A stretch of DNA of 64,000 nucleotides from Nitrobacter hamburgensis X14 (GCF_000013885.1 NC_007964.1:3892001-3956000); one strand, 5' to 3'. Numbered from the stretch's first letter, positions 28,373 through 36,568 are shown. Notes: generated by a model from the sequence alone, not told the origin. Numbers and translations: made by a program.

Positions 28373-29179
28373 ATGCAGCCTGGAATAGACCACCTCGATG
28401 CGCTTGAAGCGCAGAGCATCTACATTTTCCGGGAAGCCTTCGCTCGCTTGAAGAAGCTCGCGCTGCTGTGGTCGCTCGGCAAGGATTCCAACGTGATGAT
28501 CTGGCTGGCGCGCAAGGCCTTCTTCGGCCGGGTGCCGTTCCCGGCGCTGCACGTCGACACCGAGAAGAAGTTCCCCGAGATGTACGCTTTTCGCGAACGC
28601 TATTCGAAGGAGTGGAATCTCGATCTCAAGGTCGATTACTGCCCGCCGGTCGAGGCGGTCGACCCGACGCTGCCGCCGGCCGCGCGCTCTGCCGCACGCA
28701 AAACCGAGGGGCTGAAGCTTGCGCTGAACAAATACGGCTTCGACGGGCTGATCGCCGGTATCCGCCGCGACGAGGAAGCGACCCGCGCCAAGGAGCGGGT
28801 GTTTTCGCCGCGCGGCAGCGAAGGCGGATGGGACGTGCGCGACCAGCCGCCGGAATTCTGGGATCAGTTCAACGCCTCGCCGCCGCCCGGCGCGCACTTA
28901 CGTATCCATCCGATCCTGCAGTGGACCGAGGCGGATATCTGGGCCTACACCAAGCGCGAGAACATCCCGATCATTCCGCTCTATCTGGCAAAGGACGGCA
29001 AACGCTACCGCTCGCTGGGCGACTCCGATATCACCTTCCCCGTCGCTTCGACCGCGACGACCATCGACGAGATCCTGATCGAACTCGACAGCACCAAAAT
29101 CCCCGAACGCGCCGGACGCGCGCTCGACCATGAAACCGAAGACGCTTTCGAGCGGCTTCGCGTCGCCGGCTATCTCTGA
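28373..29179 (+). CDS. cysD: Sulfate adenylyltransferase subunit 2
   Basis: Catalytic subunit of 268 residues of ATP sulfurylase, forming adenylylsulfate from sulfate and ATP. The PP-loop LLWSLGKDSNVMIWLARKAF, then FPALHVDTEKKFPEMYAFRE, GLIAGIRRDEEATRAKERVFS and YLAKDGKRYRSLGDSDITFP are family blocks. The ATG at 28373 follows AAGGAG at 28361-28366; the open frame upstream is promoter sequence. It sits 24 bases before cysNC and needs that GTPase partner. Confidence 0.95.
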   Translation: MQPGIDHLDALEAQSIYIFREAFARLKKLALLWSLGKDSNVMIWLARKAFFGRVPFPALHVDTEKKFPEMYAFRERYSKEWNLDLKVDYCPPVEAVDPTLPPAARSAARKTEGLKLALNKYGFDGLIAGIRRDEEATRAKERVFSPRGSEGGWDVRDQPPEFWDQFNASPPPGAHLRIHPILQWTEADIWAYTKRENIPIIPLYLAKDGKRYRSLGDSDITFPVASTATTIDEILIELDSTKIPERAGRALDHETEDAFERLRVAGYL

Positions 29180-29203
29180 CCTGAATCGAATCGAGCGCTT
29201 CCG

Positions 29204-31129
29204 ATGAACATGATCGCCCCCGCCATCGCGCCGAACGCCGCCCTCGCGACGCCGAACGGCACCACCCGTCCCCAGGTCCGCATCGTCATCGTCGGCCACG
29301 TCGATCACGGTAAGTCGACGCTGGTCGGACGGCTGCTGCACGAGACCGGCAGCCTGCCCGACGGCAAGCTTGAGATGCTGAAAGCCGTCAGCGCCCGGCG
29401 CGGCATGCCATTCGAGTGGTCGTTCCTGCTGGATGCGCTGCAGACCGAGCGCGATCAGGGCATCACCATCGACACCACGCAAATCCGCTTCCGCACCCGC
29501 TCGCGCGACGTGGTGCTGATCGACGCCCCCGGCCACGCCGAATTCCTGCGCAACATGATCACCGGCGCGGCGCAGGCCGACGGCGCCGTGCTGATCATCG
29601 ACGCGCTGGAAGGCGTGCGCGATCAGACCCGGCGGCACGGCTATCTGCTGCATCTGCTCGGCGTCAAACAGGTCGCTGTCGTCGTCAACAAGATGGACCG
29701 CGTCGATTTCAGCGCGGAACGCTTCAACGCCATCCGCGACGAGATTTCCACGCATCTGACCGGCCTTGGCCTCGCGCCGACGGCGGTGATTCCGATTTCG
29801 GCCCGCGATGGCGACGGCGTGGCCGAACGGACCGCGAAGATCGACTGGTACAGCGGTCCCACCGTGGTCGAAGCCCTCGATGCGCTGCAACCGGCGCGGC
29901 CGCTGGACGAGCTGGCGCTGCGCTTGCCGGTGCAGGCGATCTACAAATTCGACGACCGGCGGATTGTGGCCGGCCGCATCGAGTCAGGCAACCTGACCGC
30001 GGGCGACGAGATCGTGATCATGCCGGCCGGCAAGATCGCAAAGATCCGTAGCGTCGAAGGCTGGCCCTCGAGCCCGACGGGCGCGCAAGGCGCCGGCCGC
30101 TCCGTCGGCATCACGCTCGACCGTGAACTGTTTCTCGAGCGCGGCGACGTCATCGCCCATGTCGGGTCGGCGCCGCGCGACACGCGACGGATTCGCGCCC
30201 GCATCTTCTGGCTGCATGAGACATCGCTCGCGGCCGGTGCGTCCATTCTGCTGCGGCTCGGCAACAAGGAAACGCGCGCCGTCGTCGTGGCGATCGAGAA
30301 AGCCGTCGATCCCGGCGAACTATCAAGCGCCGAGGCAAAGGCGATCGCGCGCAATCACGTCGGTGAAATCGACATCTCGCTGGCGCAGCCGCTCGCCGCC
30401 GACCCCTACGTCGACAATCCCCGCACCGGCCGCCTCGTGATCGAGGTCAACGGCCGCATCGCCGGCGGCGGTCTGGTGCTCAGCGTCGAAGCGGGACAGC
30501 GCGCGGTTCCGGTCGATATCGTGCCGGTTGAATCCGCGCTGCGGTCGGACGAGCGGTCCGCCCGCTATCGTCACAACGGCGCCGTGGTCTGGCTGACGGG
30601 ATTGCCGGGCTCGGGCAAATCGACCCTGGCCCGCGCACTCGAACGCAAACTGTTCGGCGACGGCGGCTCGCCGGTTCTGCTCGACGGCGACACGTTGCGC
30701 GCCGGGCTGAACGGCGACCTTGGCTTCTCGCCGCAGGACCGTGCCGAAAATATCCGCCGGCTCGCGGAGGTCGCCACGCATCTGGCGCGCAACGGCCACG
30801 TTGCGATCGTCGCCGCGGTCTCCCCGGCGCGCGAGGATCGCGCCGCGGCGCGGCGCATCGCCGATACCGCCTTCCGAGAGATCTATGTCGCGACGCCGGC
30901 CGACATCTGCGAGAGCCGCGACCCCAAGGGGCATTATGCCAAGGCGCGCGCCGGCGTCCTGCACGGCTTCACCGGCATCGGGAACGACTATCAGCCGCCG
31001 GAGTCGGTGGAATTGACTATCGACACCTCGTCCTGCGCGGTCGGCGACGCCGCCGACGAAATCGAGCGGATGCTGATCAGAACCGGGATTCTGTTCGACG
31101 ACCTGACCGACGTTGCCGCCAACATCTGA
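29204..31129 (+). CDS. cysNC: Bifunctional sulfate adenylyltransferase subunit 1 / adenylylsulfate kinase
   Basis: A 641-residue fusion. Residues ~25-440 are the CysN GTPase, which drives ATP sulfurylase: GHVDHGKST (G1), IDAPGHAEF (G3) and NKMDR (G4). Residues ~455-635 are APS kinase CysC: WLTGLPGSGKSTLA (Walker A), LLDGDTLRAGLNGDLGF and REIYVATPADICESRDPKGHYAKA. The product of the kinase is PAPS, yet the local reductase is of the APS type, so PAPS may serve sulfotransfer instead. It shares a transcript with cysD. Confidence 0.94.
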   Translation: MNMIAPAIAPNAALATPNGTTRPQVRIVIVGHVDHGKSTLVGRLLHETGSLPDGKLEMLKAVSARRGMPFEWSFLLDALQTERDQGITIDTTQIRFRTRSRDVVLIDAPGHAEFLRNMITGAAQADGAVLIIDALEGVRDQTRRHGYLLHLLGVKQVAVVVNKMDRVDFSAERFNAIRDEISTHLTGLGLAPTAVIPISARDGDGVAERTAKIDWYSGPTVVEALDALQPARPLDELALRLPVQAIYKFDDRRIVAGRIESGNLTAGDEIVIMPAGKIAKIRSVEGWPSSPTGAQGAGRSVGITLDRELFLERGDVIAHVGSAPRDTRRIRARIFWLHETSLAAGASILLRLGNKETRAVVVAIEKAVDPGELSSAEAKAIARNHVGEIDISLAQPLAADPYVDNPRTGRLVIEVNGRIAGGGLVLSVEAGQRAVPVDIVPVESALRSDERSARYRHNGAVVWLTGLPGSGKSTLARALERKLFGDGGSPVLLDGDTLRAGLNGDLGFSPQDRAENIRRLAEVATHLARNGHVAIVAAVSPAREDRAAARRIADTAFREIYVATPADICESRDPKGHYAKARAGVLHGFTGIGNDYQPPESVELTIDTSSCAVGDAADEIERMLIRTGILFDDLTDVAANI

Positions 31130-31331
31130 GCTTGCGAAATCTTGCAAGCGTTCGACCGGATGACCGCCGCCAATCGTAGGGGGCGGCACCCGGTTGACTC
31201 TGTGTGCGATTATTCACCTTTTGTAGGGGCTCACGGCGCTCGCTTTGGCGCTAAAAGGCAATGGAAGCCGAATTTCGGCAACCCGACCTAGAAACCGCGC
31301 ACCTGTCGCCGTTTCTCGCGAGAAGCCCGAC

Positions 31332-33515
31332 ATGACTCGCATTGACGCCCACGGACTGAAGATCGCGCCTGTCCTGTTCGATTTTATCGCCCGGGAGGCC
31401 ACGCCCCGGACCGGCATTGCCCCGGATGCCTTTTGGGCCGGGCTTGCCGCCATCGTCCGCGATCTCGGACCGAGAAACCGCGAATTGCTCGCGGTGCGCG
31501 ATACGCTGCAAGCGCAGATCGACGGCTGGCATCGCGCCAACAAAAGCCGGCCGTTCGACATGGCCGCCTACACGGCGTTCCTGAAAGAGATCGGCTATCT
31601 GCTGCCAGAGCCCGCGACCCATGCGGTCGAGACCGCCAATATCGACGACGAGATCGGAAAAATCTGCGGACCGCAACTGGTGGTGCCGCTGACCAATGCC
31701 CGTTACGCGCTGAATGCCGCCAATGCGCGCTGGGGCAGCCTCTACGATGCGTTATACGGCACCGATGCCATTGCGCACGAGGCCAACGAGGCCAGGGGCT
31801 ATGACAAGGCGCGCGGCGACAAGGTGATCGCCAAAGCCAAGGCGTTCCTCGATTCCGCCGCACCGCTTTCGGCCGGCAGCCATGCCGATGTCGCCGGCTA
31901 CAGCGTCGTCAATGGACACCTGTCGGCGAAACTCAGGAGCGGCGACGCCACCGGCCTGAAGACGATTGCGCAATTCGCGGGCTATCAGGGCGCCGCGGAC
32001 GCACCGTCCGCGATCCTGCTGGTCAACCACGGCCTGCATATCGACATCCGGATCGACCGCGCCGACCGCATCGGCAAGGACGATCCGGCCGGCGTCGCCG
32101 ATGTGATCATCGAGGCCGCCATCAGCACCATTCTCGATATGGAGGACAGCGTCGCCGCCGTCGATGCCGACGACAAGGTGCTGGTGTATCGCAATACGCT
32201 CGGCCTGATGAACGGCACGCTCACGGACACCTTCGAGAAGGGCGGCAAGACCGTCACCCGCGCCCTCAACGCCGATCGCATCTACACGTCAGCCAATGGC
32301 AAGGAGATCGCCCTCCACGGACGCAGCCTGCTTTTGATGCGCAACGTCGGCCATCACATGGTTACCGACGCGGTACTGGATGAAAACGGCGCAGAGATTC
32401 CGGAAGGTATGCTCGACGCCGCGGTATCAAGCCTGCTCGCGATCCACGATCTCATGGGGATTTCGAAGACGCGGAACAGCCGGACAGGCTCGGTCTACAT
32501 CGTCAAGCCGAAGATGCACGGCCCCGACGAGGTGGCGCTGACCTGCGAACTGTTCGCCCGCGTCGAGACCATGCTCGGACTGCCGGAGAACACCCTCAAG
32601 ATCGGCATCATGGACGAGGAGCGCCGCACCACCGTCAACCTCAAGACCTGCATCCAGAACGCCTCGAAACGAGTCTGCTTCATCAACACCGGCTTCCTCG
32701 ACCGCACCGGCGACGAAATCCATACCTCGATGGAAGCGGGTCCGATGATCCGCAAGAACGAGATGAAGGCGCAGCCGTGGATGAGGGCCTACGAGGACTG
32801 GAATGTCGACATCGGCCTGATCGACGGCCTGCCCGGCCACGCCCAGATCGGCAAGGGCATGTGGGCCGCGCCCGACCGGATGGCCGACATGCTCGCGCAG
32901 AAGGTCGACCACCCGCAAGCCGGCGCCACCACCGCATGGGTGCCCTCGCCGACCGCGGCAACGCTGCACGCCCTGCACTATCATCAGGTCGACGTGCTGA
33001 AGCAGCAACAGGAATTGAAAGCCGGCGGACAGCGCGCAAAGCTGTCGGACATCCTCACGGTCCCGGTGTCGCAATCGAACTGGGCGCCGGACGATGTGAG
33101 GCTGGAGATCGACAACAACTGCCAGGGCATTCTCGGCTACGTGGTGCGCTGGATCGATCAGGGCGTCGGCTGCTCGAAGGTGCCCGATATCCACGACGTC
33201 GGCCTGATGGAAGACCGCGCCACGCTGCGCATCTCCAGCCAGCATCTGGCGAACTGGCTACATCAGAACGTCGTCACCAGCGATCAGGTGATGGACTCGC
33301 TGAAGCGCATGGCCGTCGTCGTTGACAAGCAGAACGCCGGCGATCCCCTCTACACGCCGATGGCGCCGACATTCGACGGCGTCGCCTTCAAGGCGGCCTG
33401 CGATCTCGTGTTCAAGGGCCGCGAGCAGCCGAACGGCTATACCGAATACATCCTGACCGAACGGCGGCGCCAGGCCAAGGCGGAGTCCAAGGGGGAGTCC
33501 GAGGCGGCCGGCTGA
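31332..33515 (+). CDS. glcB: Malate synthase G
   Basis: Condenses glyoxylate and acetyl-CoA to malate in the glyoxylate route. At 727 residues it fits the monomeric G isoform. Visible landmarks are the N-terminal DAHGLKIAPVLFDFIARE, ILDMEDSVAAVDADDKV in the TIM barrel, LMRNVGHHMVTDAV, IVKPKMHGPDEVALTCELF with catalytic-region Arg/Glu, and GILGYVVRWIDQGVGCSKVPDI near the end. The ATG at 31332 follows GAGAAG; the frame is open further left but no start there has a ribosome binding site. It is monocistronic with a strong terminator. No isocitrate lyase gene lies nearby. Confidence 0.96.
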   Translation: MTRIDAHGLKIAPVLFDFIAREATPRTGIAPDAFWAGLAAIVRDLGPRNRELLAVRDTLQAQIDGWHRANKSRPFDMAAYTAFLKEIGYLLPEPATHAVETANIDDEIGKICGPQLVVPLTNARYALNAANARWGSLYDALYGTDAIAHEANEARGYDKARGDKVIAKAKAFLDSAAPLSAGSHADVAGYSVVNGHLSAKLRSGDATGLKTIAQFAGYQGAADAPSAILLVNHGLHIDIRIDRADRIGKDDPAGVADVIIEAAISTILDMEDSVAAVDADDKVLVYRNTLGLMNGTLTDTFEKGGKTVTRALNADRIYTSANGKEIALHGRSLLLMRNVGHHMVTDAVLDENGAEIPEGMLDAAVSSLLAIHDLMGISKTRNSRTGSVYIVKPKMHGPDEVALTCELFARVETMLGLPENTLKIGIMDEERRTTVNLKTCIQNASKRVCFINTGFLDRTGDEIHTSMEAGPMIRKNEMKAQPWMRAYEDWNVDIGLIDGLPGHAQIGKGMWAAPDRMADMLAQKVDHPQAGATTAWVPSPTAATLHALHYHQVDVLKQQQELKAGGQRAKLSDILTVPVSQSNWAPDDVRLEIDNNCQGILGYVVRWIDQGVGCSKVPDIHDVGLMEDRATLRISSQHLANWLHQNVVTSDQVMDSLKRMAVVVDKQNAGDPLYTPMAPTFDGVAFKAACDLVFKGREQPNGYTEYILTERRRQAKAESKGESEAAG

Positions 33516-33540
33516 CGGATTGGCCCTGCGAATGACGTGA

Positions 33541-33576
33541 AATGCCCCCGGCGCGGTGTCGGGGGCATTTTTATTT
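33541..33576 (+). terminator. Intrinsic terminator of glcB
   Basis: Perfect arms AATGCCCCC and GGGGGCATT around GGCGCGGTGTC, followed by TTTATTTGT. The opposite strand lacks a long T tract. Confidence 0.85.
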
Positions 33577-33605
33577 GTCTCATCTCAGCGCCGTCGGCAC
33601 TTGCC

Positions 33606-33761
33606 TTAGAACACCGGAAGAAATTTCAGCGCCGAGGCAACGCCGATCACGATAGCGGCGATGCTGGCGATCTGCTTGCCGCGGACGTCGAGCGGCGTCA
33701 GATTGATGAAATACAGAACAAGAACAACAACGAGAAACGTAATCAGGACGCTGATAAGCAT
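33606..33761 (-). CDS. Thivi_2564-like small membrane protein
   Basis: A 51-residue protein. It starts MLISVLITFLVVVLVLYFIN and ends with a second hydrophobic helix (IASIAAIVIGVASALKFLPVF), the two joined by LTPLDVRGKQ, so a two-helix membrane hairpin is predicted. It resembles the short Thivi_2564 family of inner-membrane proteins. GAGAAG precedes the ATG. It diverges from the EcfG-controlled DUF883 gene. On its own side, GGAAC-N16-GATT at 33834-33858 is a possible but poor EcfG site. Function unknown; a stress role is inferred from position. Confidence 0.75.
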   Translation of the reverse strand: MLISVLITFLVVVLVLYFINLTPLDVRGKQIASIAAIVIGVASALKFLPVF

Positions 33762-33913
33762 TGTTGCTTCTCCAAAATTGATCGCAAGACTTCAAGACGG
33801 AGAAGCGCCCTCGCGACATTTGGCGCGGGAGGCAATCCAGACGAGACCTGAAAGTTCCGTCGACAGGCGCACAACGCAGCGGAGTCAGCTTGCCGAGCAA
33901 GCGAGCGCGTCGC

Positions 33914-33938
33914 GGAACCTAAGCCGCGACGGCACGTT
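33914..33938 (+). promoter_or_regulatory. EcfG-type promoter of the DUF883 gene
   Basis: GGAAC (33914-33918), exactly 16 bases, then CGTT (33935-33938): a perfect match to the alphaproteobacterial general-stress sigma factor consensus. It lies 36 bases upstream of the ATG, on the correct strand. The sigma factor gene itself is 3 kb downstream. Confidence 0.8.
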
Positions 33939-33973
33939 GGTTTGCCATACCCCTTCAGTTTCAGGAGCATTGG

Positions 33974-34345
33974 ATGGCGAGCAGCGATGGCGAGGATGCG
34001 ATGAAAAACCTGACGGATAAAGCGACCTACGAACGCCTTGAGAAGGATTTATCATCCGTGAAAAACGACATCTCCGCACTGGCCGATCAGATCTCCGACG
34101 CGCTCGGTACGTTGACCGGCGCCGCCAAGAAGCAGACACGCCGCGGCTACAAGCAGGCCAGGGCCAACGTGGACTCCGTTCTCTCCGATGTGTCGGAGCG
34201 CGGCAACGCGGCCATCGACGCGGCACAGAACGCCGTATCCTCGATCGAGGATACGCTCGAGGAGGCGATCCAGCAGCGTCCTCTCGCCACAGTGGGACTT
34301 GCGATCGGACTGGGATTTTTGATCGGCGTGACCTGGCGCCGGTGA
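33974..34345 (+). CDS. DUF883 (ElaB/YqjD-type) membrane-anchored protein
   Basis: A 123-residue protein with a polar helical N-terminal part (KDLSSVKNDISALADQISDALGTLTGAAKKQTRRGYKQARANVDSVL) and one C-terminal membrane helix with the family ending PLATVGLAIGLGFLIGVTWRR. E. coli relatives ElaB and YqjD are stress-induced inner-membrane proteins, YqjD being reported to bind ribosomes. CAGGAG lies seven bases before the ATG. The perfect EcfG-type promoter upstream places it in the general stress regulon. The last codons and stop are duplicated in tandem (34334-34363). Confidence 0.88.
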   Translation: MASSDGEDAMKNLTDKATYERLEKDLSSVKNDISALADQISDALGTLTGAAKKQTRRGYKQARANVDSVLSDVSERGNAAIDAAQNAVSSIEDTLEEAIQQRPLATVGLAIGLGFLIGVTWRR

Positions 34346-34363
34346 TTTTGGCGCCGGTGATTT
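34334..34363. repeat. 15-base tandem duplication at the end of the DUF883 gene
   Basis: TGGCGCCGGTGATTT at 34334-34348 and again at 34349-34363, perfect. The first copy holds the stop codon. A degenerate third unit (GGCGCGGTGATTT) follows near 34383. Confidence 0.88.
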
Positions 34364-34496
34364 CTGATTCCGATGATTTCCGGCGCGGTGATTTTTGCCG
34401 ATCGGCCGGGGGCGGCCGGATATTCTGGGGTCACTGCCCGCCTGAACGCGCCAGCGGTTTATCTGACAATTGATTTCGATTCGGGCGAGGCGTTGA

Positions 34497-34940
34497 ATGT
34501 TTCAGCGGGCAATCGATGACTTCAAGGAGAGCGCGGGCAACGCCGTGCGGCTGACGTCCCTCGCCGGGGTGGCGGTTTTTGCGGGTTTCGTCACAATCGT
34601 ATTCCTGTGTGCCGCCGCGTTCGTCTTCGTGCTTCAAAACTACGGCTTGATCGAGGCTTGCCTGACCGGTGCGGCGATCTTCTTCCTGATCACCCTGATC
34701 GCGGTGGTGACCTATGCGATCCGGCGAAATGCCATGAAGAAACGTGTGGCCAAGACGGCCAGGTCGGCGGCACAAAACCTTCTCGCCGATCCGATGCTGG
34801 TGACGGCAGGGTTGCAGTTGGTACGCGCGATCGGCATCAAGAAGCTGATCCCGATCCTGGCTGTCGGCGGCCTGGCGCTGGGATTGCTCGCGGGCCGACG
34901 GGATCGCGATGACGAGGGCAACGCCAGCGACGACACTTGA
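34497..34940 (+). CDS. YqjE-like / phage-holin-superfamily membrane protein
   Basis: A 147-residue protein with two adjacent membrane helices (about residues 20-42, VAVFAGFVTIVFLCAAAFVF, and 52-74, GAAIFFLITLIAVVTYAI) and a weaker third near the C-terminus. The arrangement and its position after a DUF883/YqjD gene match the yqjD-yqjE pair, YqjE belonging to the holin 3_6 group. No lysis role is implied. GCGAGG precedes the ATG. It is probably co-transcribed from the EcfG promoter at 33914, although the 150-base gap leaves room for another promoter. Confidence 0.72.
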   Translation: MFQRAIDDFKESAGNAVRLTSLAGVAVFAGFVTIVFLCAAAFVFVLQNYGLIEACLTGAAIFFLITLIAVVTYAIRRNAMKKRVAKTARSAAQNLLADPMLVTAGLQLVRAIGIKKLIPILAVGGLALGLLAGRRDRDDEGNASDDT

Positions 34941-34976
34941 TTTCGGACAACGACAAAATTTCCGGACAGCAAAACC

Positions 34977-35378
34977 TCACGTCACGCAACGATCGGGCTG
35001 AAGCTGCCTAGCAATGTCGGTCAGAGTACTCACCACCGGTTCACATGCGATCGTCCGCCTGACCTGAGTCGCGGGCACGCGGCCGGAATTCGGCTTCATG
35101 ACGTCCCGCTTCATGACGCGGTCGCCTGCTTCCAGGCGTAAGCTTTCCGGAATCCGCAATACGATCGACGTATCCGGAAGACTTTCCAGCCGAATGGAAA
35201 CAGTTCGGCCCTCCATGTGCGACAACTGAACAATGTCGCGATCGGCCTTGTGCGCGCGATTGACAACCGTAGCGGCGACATCGTTACCGCCGGCGAGATC
35301 GCCTGCGAACTGCACCGCACCGAGCGGCAGCACGACCGCCGCCAGCGCACCGATTACTCCCGCCGATACCTGAAACAT
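34977..35378 (-). CDS. Hypothetical exported protein
   Basis: A 133-residue protein I do not recognise. From the ATG at 35378 (GAGG upstream) there is a hydrophobic N-terminus, FQVSAGVIGALAAVVLPLGAVQF, working as signal peptide or anchor. A polar domain follows with a strand-rich stretch (GRTVSIRLESLPDTSIVLRIPESL) and two Cys (ACEPV and DRCVT) near the C-terminus that could pair. ATGs seven and five codons earlier are open. It converges on the YqjE-like gene, 36 bases apart, and diverges from the candidate stress RNA. Confidence 0.6.
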   Translation of the reverse strand: MFQVSAGVIGALAAVVLPLGAVQFAGDLAGGNDVAATVVNRAHKADRDIVQLSHMEGRTVSIRLESLPDTSIVLRIPESLRLEAGDRVMKRDVMKPNSGRVPATQVRRTIACEPVVSTLTDIARQLQPDRCVT

Positions 35379-35514
35379 CGTTGCCTCATCCATTGTCATT
35401 TCGCTGCCACGACCACGTTGTCACACAGCGCGATTGTGGATCAGAACCGCGAAGCAACAACGCGGTTCGCAAGACATCGTTCAGTTAACCGTTTCAGAAA
35501 AAAGAGTGCGGTGC

Positions 35515-35539
35515 GGAACGCTTCCCGGGTGCTCGCGTT
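35515..35539 (+). promoter_or_regulatory. EcfG-type promoter of the candidate stress RNA
   Basis: GGAAC (35515-35519), 16 bases, CGTT (35536-35539). It lies in the gap between a leftward hypothetical gene and the 3' end of phyR, so it does not serve either of them. Confidence 0.78.
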
Positions 35540-35545
35540 GTCCCG

Positions 35546-35626
35546 GCAGCCGGCCGTTCCCCCAGCCCCCACCGACCGGCGACAAGGACGCGGCTATTGG
35601 CAAGCATGCCGGCCGCGCCCTTTTTT
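35546..35626 (+). ncRNA. Candidate GsrN-like general-stress small RNA
   Basis: Predicted transcript of about 80 nucleotides, from roughly seven bases after the EcfG-type -10 element to the T6 run of an intrinsic terminator. The 5' half forms a GCCGG/CCGGC stem whose 22-base loop contains CCCCCAGCCCCC, an exposed C-rich segment able to pair with Shine-Dalgarno regions. The 3' half is the terminator hairpin. Caulobacter GsrN is a sigma-T-dependent RNA with a C-rich 5' loop; this candidate shares the promoter class, the layout and a place beside phyR-nepR-ecfG. No good ORF starts inside it. Homology to GsrN is inference; no expression is known from sequence. Confidence 0.65.
35587..35626 (+). 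terminator. Intrinsic terminator of the candidate stress RNA
   Basis: Arms GGACGCGGC and GCCGCGCCC (one mismatch) with an inner GGCA/TGCC hairpin, followed by TTTTTT at 35621-35626. On the other strand there is no T tract, so it serves the rightward transcript. Confidence 0.8.
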
Positions 35627-35711
35627 GCACGTTGCAGCCGGACGCTCGAAACGTGACATCGGCAGGAACACGGTTCGTGCCGCAGGCCATGACGACGCTG
35701 TACGGTCGCGA

Positions 35712-36476
35712 TCAGGATGCGGCGGCGCGCGGCTCACGGTTGCGCGAATTTCGCTGGAAGAACAGCGCCTGGCTGGCTACCGCCGAGACCATGGCGGGCT
35801 GGAACGGCTTCGAGATGAGGAATGCCGGCTCGGGCCGCTCGCCGGTCAGAAACCGTTCGGGATAGGCCGTGATGAAGACAACCGGCACCTCGACGCCGCG
35901 CAGAAGTTCGTTGACGGCGTCCAATCCGGAGCTGCCGTCGGCGAGCTGGATATCCGCCAGAATGAGACCGGGTTTCCTGGTTTTGGCCAGGGCGACCGCT
36001 TCGGCATGGGTGCGTGCGACGCCAATGAACGTCTCATCCTCGATAATCAGGACGTCGGTTGCGATTTCCGCCGCCATTTCGCGACCGGCAATATCGCTCA
36101 GCTTGCGAACTTCGGCGACGTCGGCCTGTAGAACAAACGCAGCCTCCTCCTCCGAAAAGCCTTCCAGCGACAGCAGCAGGAACGCCTGACGCGGCAGCGG
36201 CGTGATATTCGTCAGCCGCCGCTCCATCGGTGCCGCAGCCGGCACCTCGTCGGTGCCGCCGTTGATCGAAACCGAATTCCAGATTTGAGTGAACAGCCGG
36301 AACAACCCCGCCCGCGGCCCGTGCCGCTCGTCGAGCAACGCCGGGTCCTGGAGCAGCGCCTCCAGCATGGCTCCGACATAGGCGTCTCCGGACGCCTGAT
36401 TTCCCGTCAGGGCGCGGGCATACCGTCGCAAGAGCGGCAAATGTTCGGCTACGACCTGTGATCGAAACATCCCCAT
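35712..36476 (-). CDS. phyR: General stress response regulator PhyR
   Basis: Anti-anti-sigma response regulator of 254 residues. Residues ~1-135 are a sigma-factor-like mimic (FSEEEAAFVLQADVAEVRKLSDIAGREM near its end). Residues ~140-250 are a receiver with acidic pocket IIEDE, phosphoacceptor Asp in LILADIQLADGSSG (about residue 175), Thr in FITAYPE and Lys in FLISKPF. When phosphorylated it binds NepR and frees EcfG. AAGGA precedes the ATG. It diverges from nepR-ecfG, the classical arrangement. Confidence 0.95.
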   Translation of the reverse strand: MGMFRSQVVAEHLPLLRRYARALTGNQASGDAYVGAMLEALLQDPALLDERHGPRAGLFRLFTQIWNSVSINGGTDEVPAAAPMERRLTNITPLPRQAFLLLSLEGFSEEEAAFVLQADVAEVRKLSDIAGREMAAEIATDVLIIEDETFIGVARTHAEAVALAKTRKPGLILADIQLADGSSGLDAVNELLRGVEVPVVFITAYPERFLTGERPEPAFLISKPFQPAMVSAVASQALFFQRNSRNREPRAAAS

Positions 36477-36568
36477 CCATCCTTTTTAAGACAGCTCTCG
36501 GGATCAAGCATCTCGTCTTTAGACGACGCACGGCGCAACGGCGAATCCCGATCCGCCGCCATGTGGTC

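Noticed and set aside
33834..33858. GGAAC-N16-GATT upstream of the 51-residue membrane protein (and a similar site at 39306-39330 before the sensor kinase) as EcfG promoters.
   Set aside because: The -10 element differs at two of four positions from CGTT, so they are mentioned only as weak possibilities.
34497..34940. A prophage remnant, suggested by the holin-like protein.
   Set aside because: No phage gene is nearby; the pairing with DUF883 matches the chromosomal yqjD-yqjE arrangement.
35434..35865. A 143-codon plus-strand ORF over the candidate stress RNA.
   Set aside because: It starts upstream of the EcfG promoter, reads through the terminator and ends antisense inside phyR; the amino-acid sequence has no recognisable pattern.
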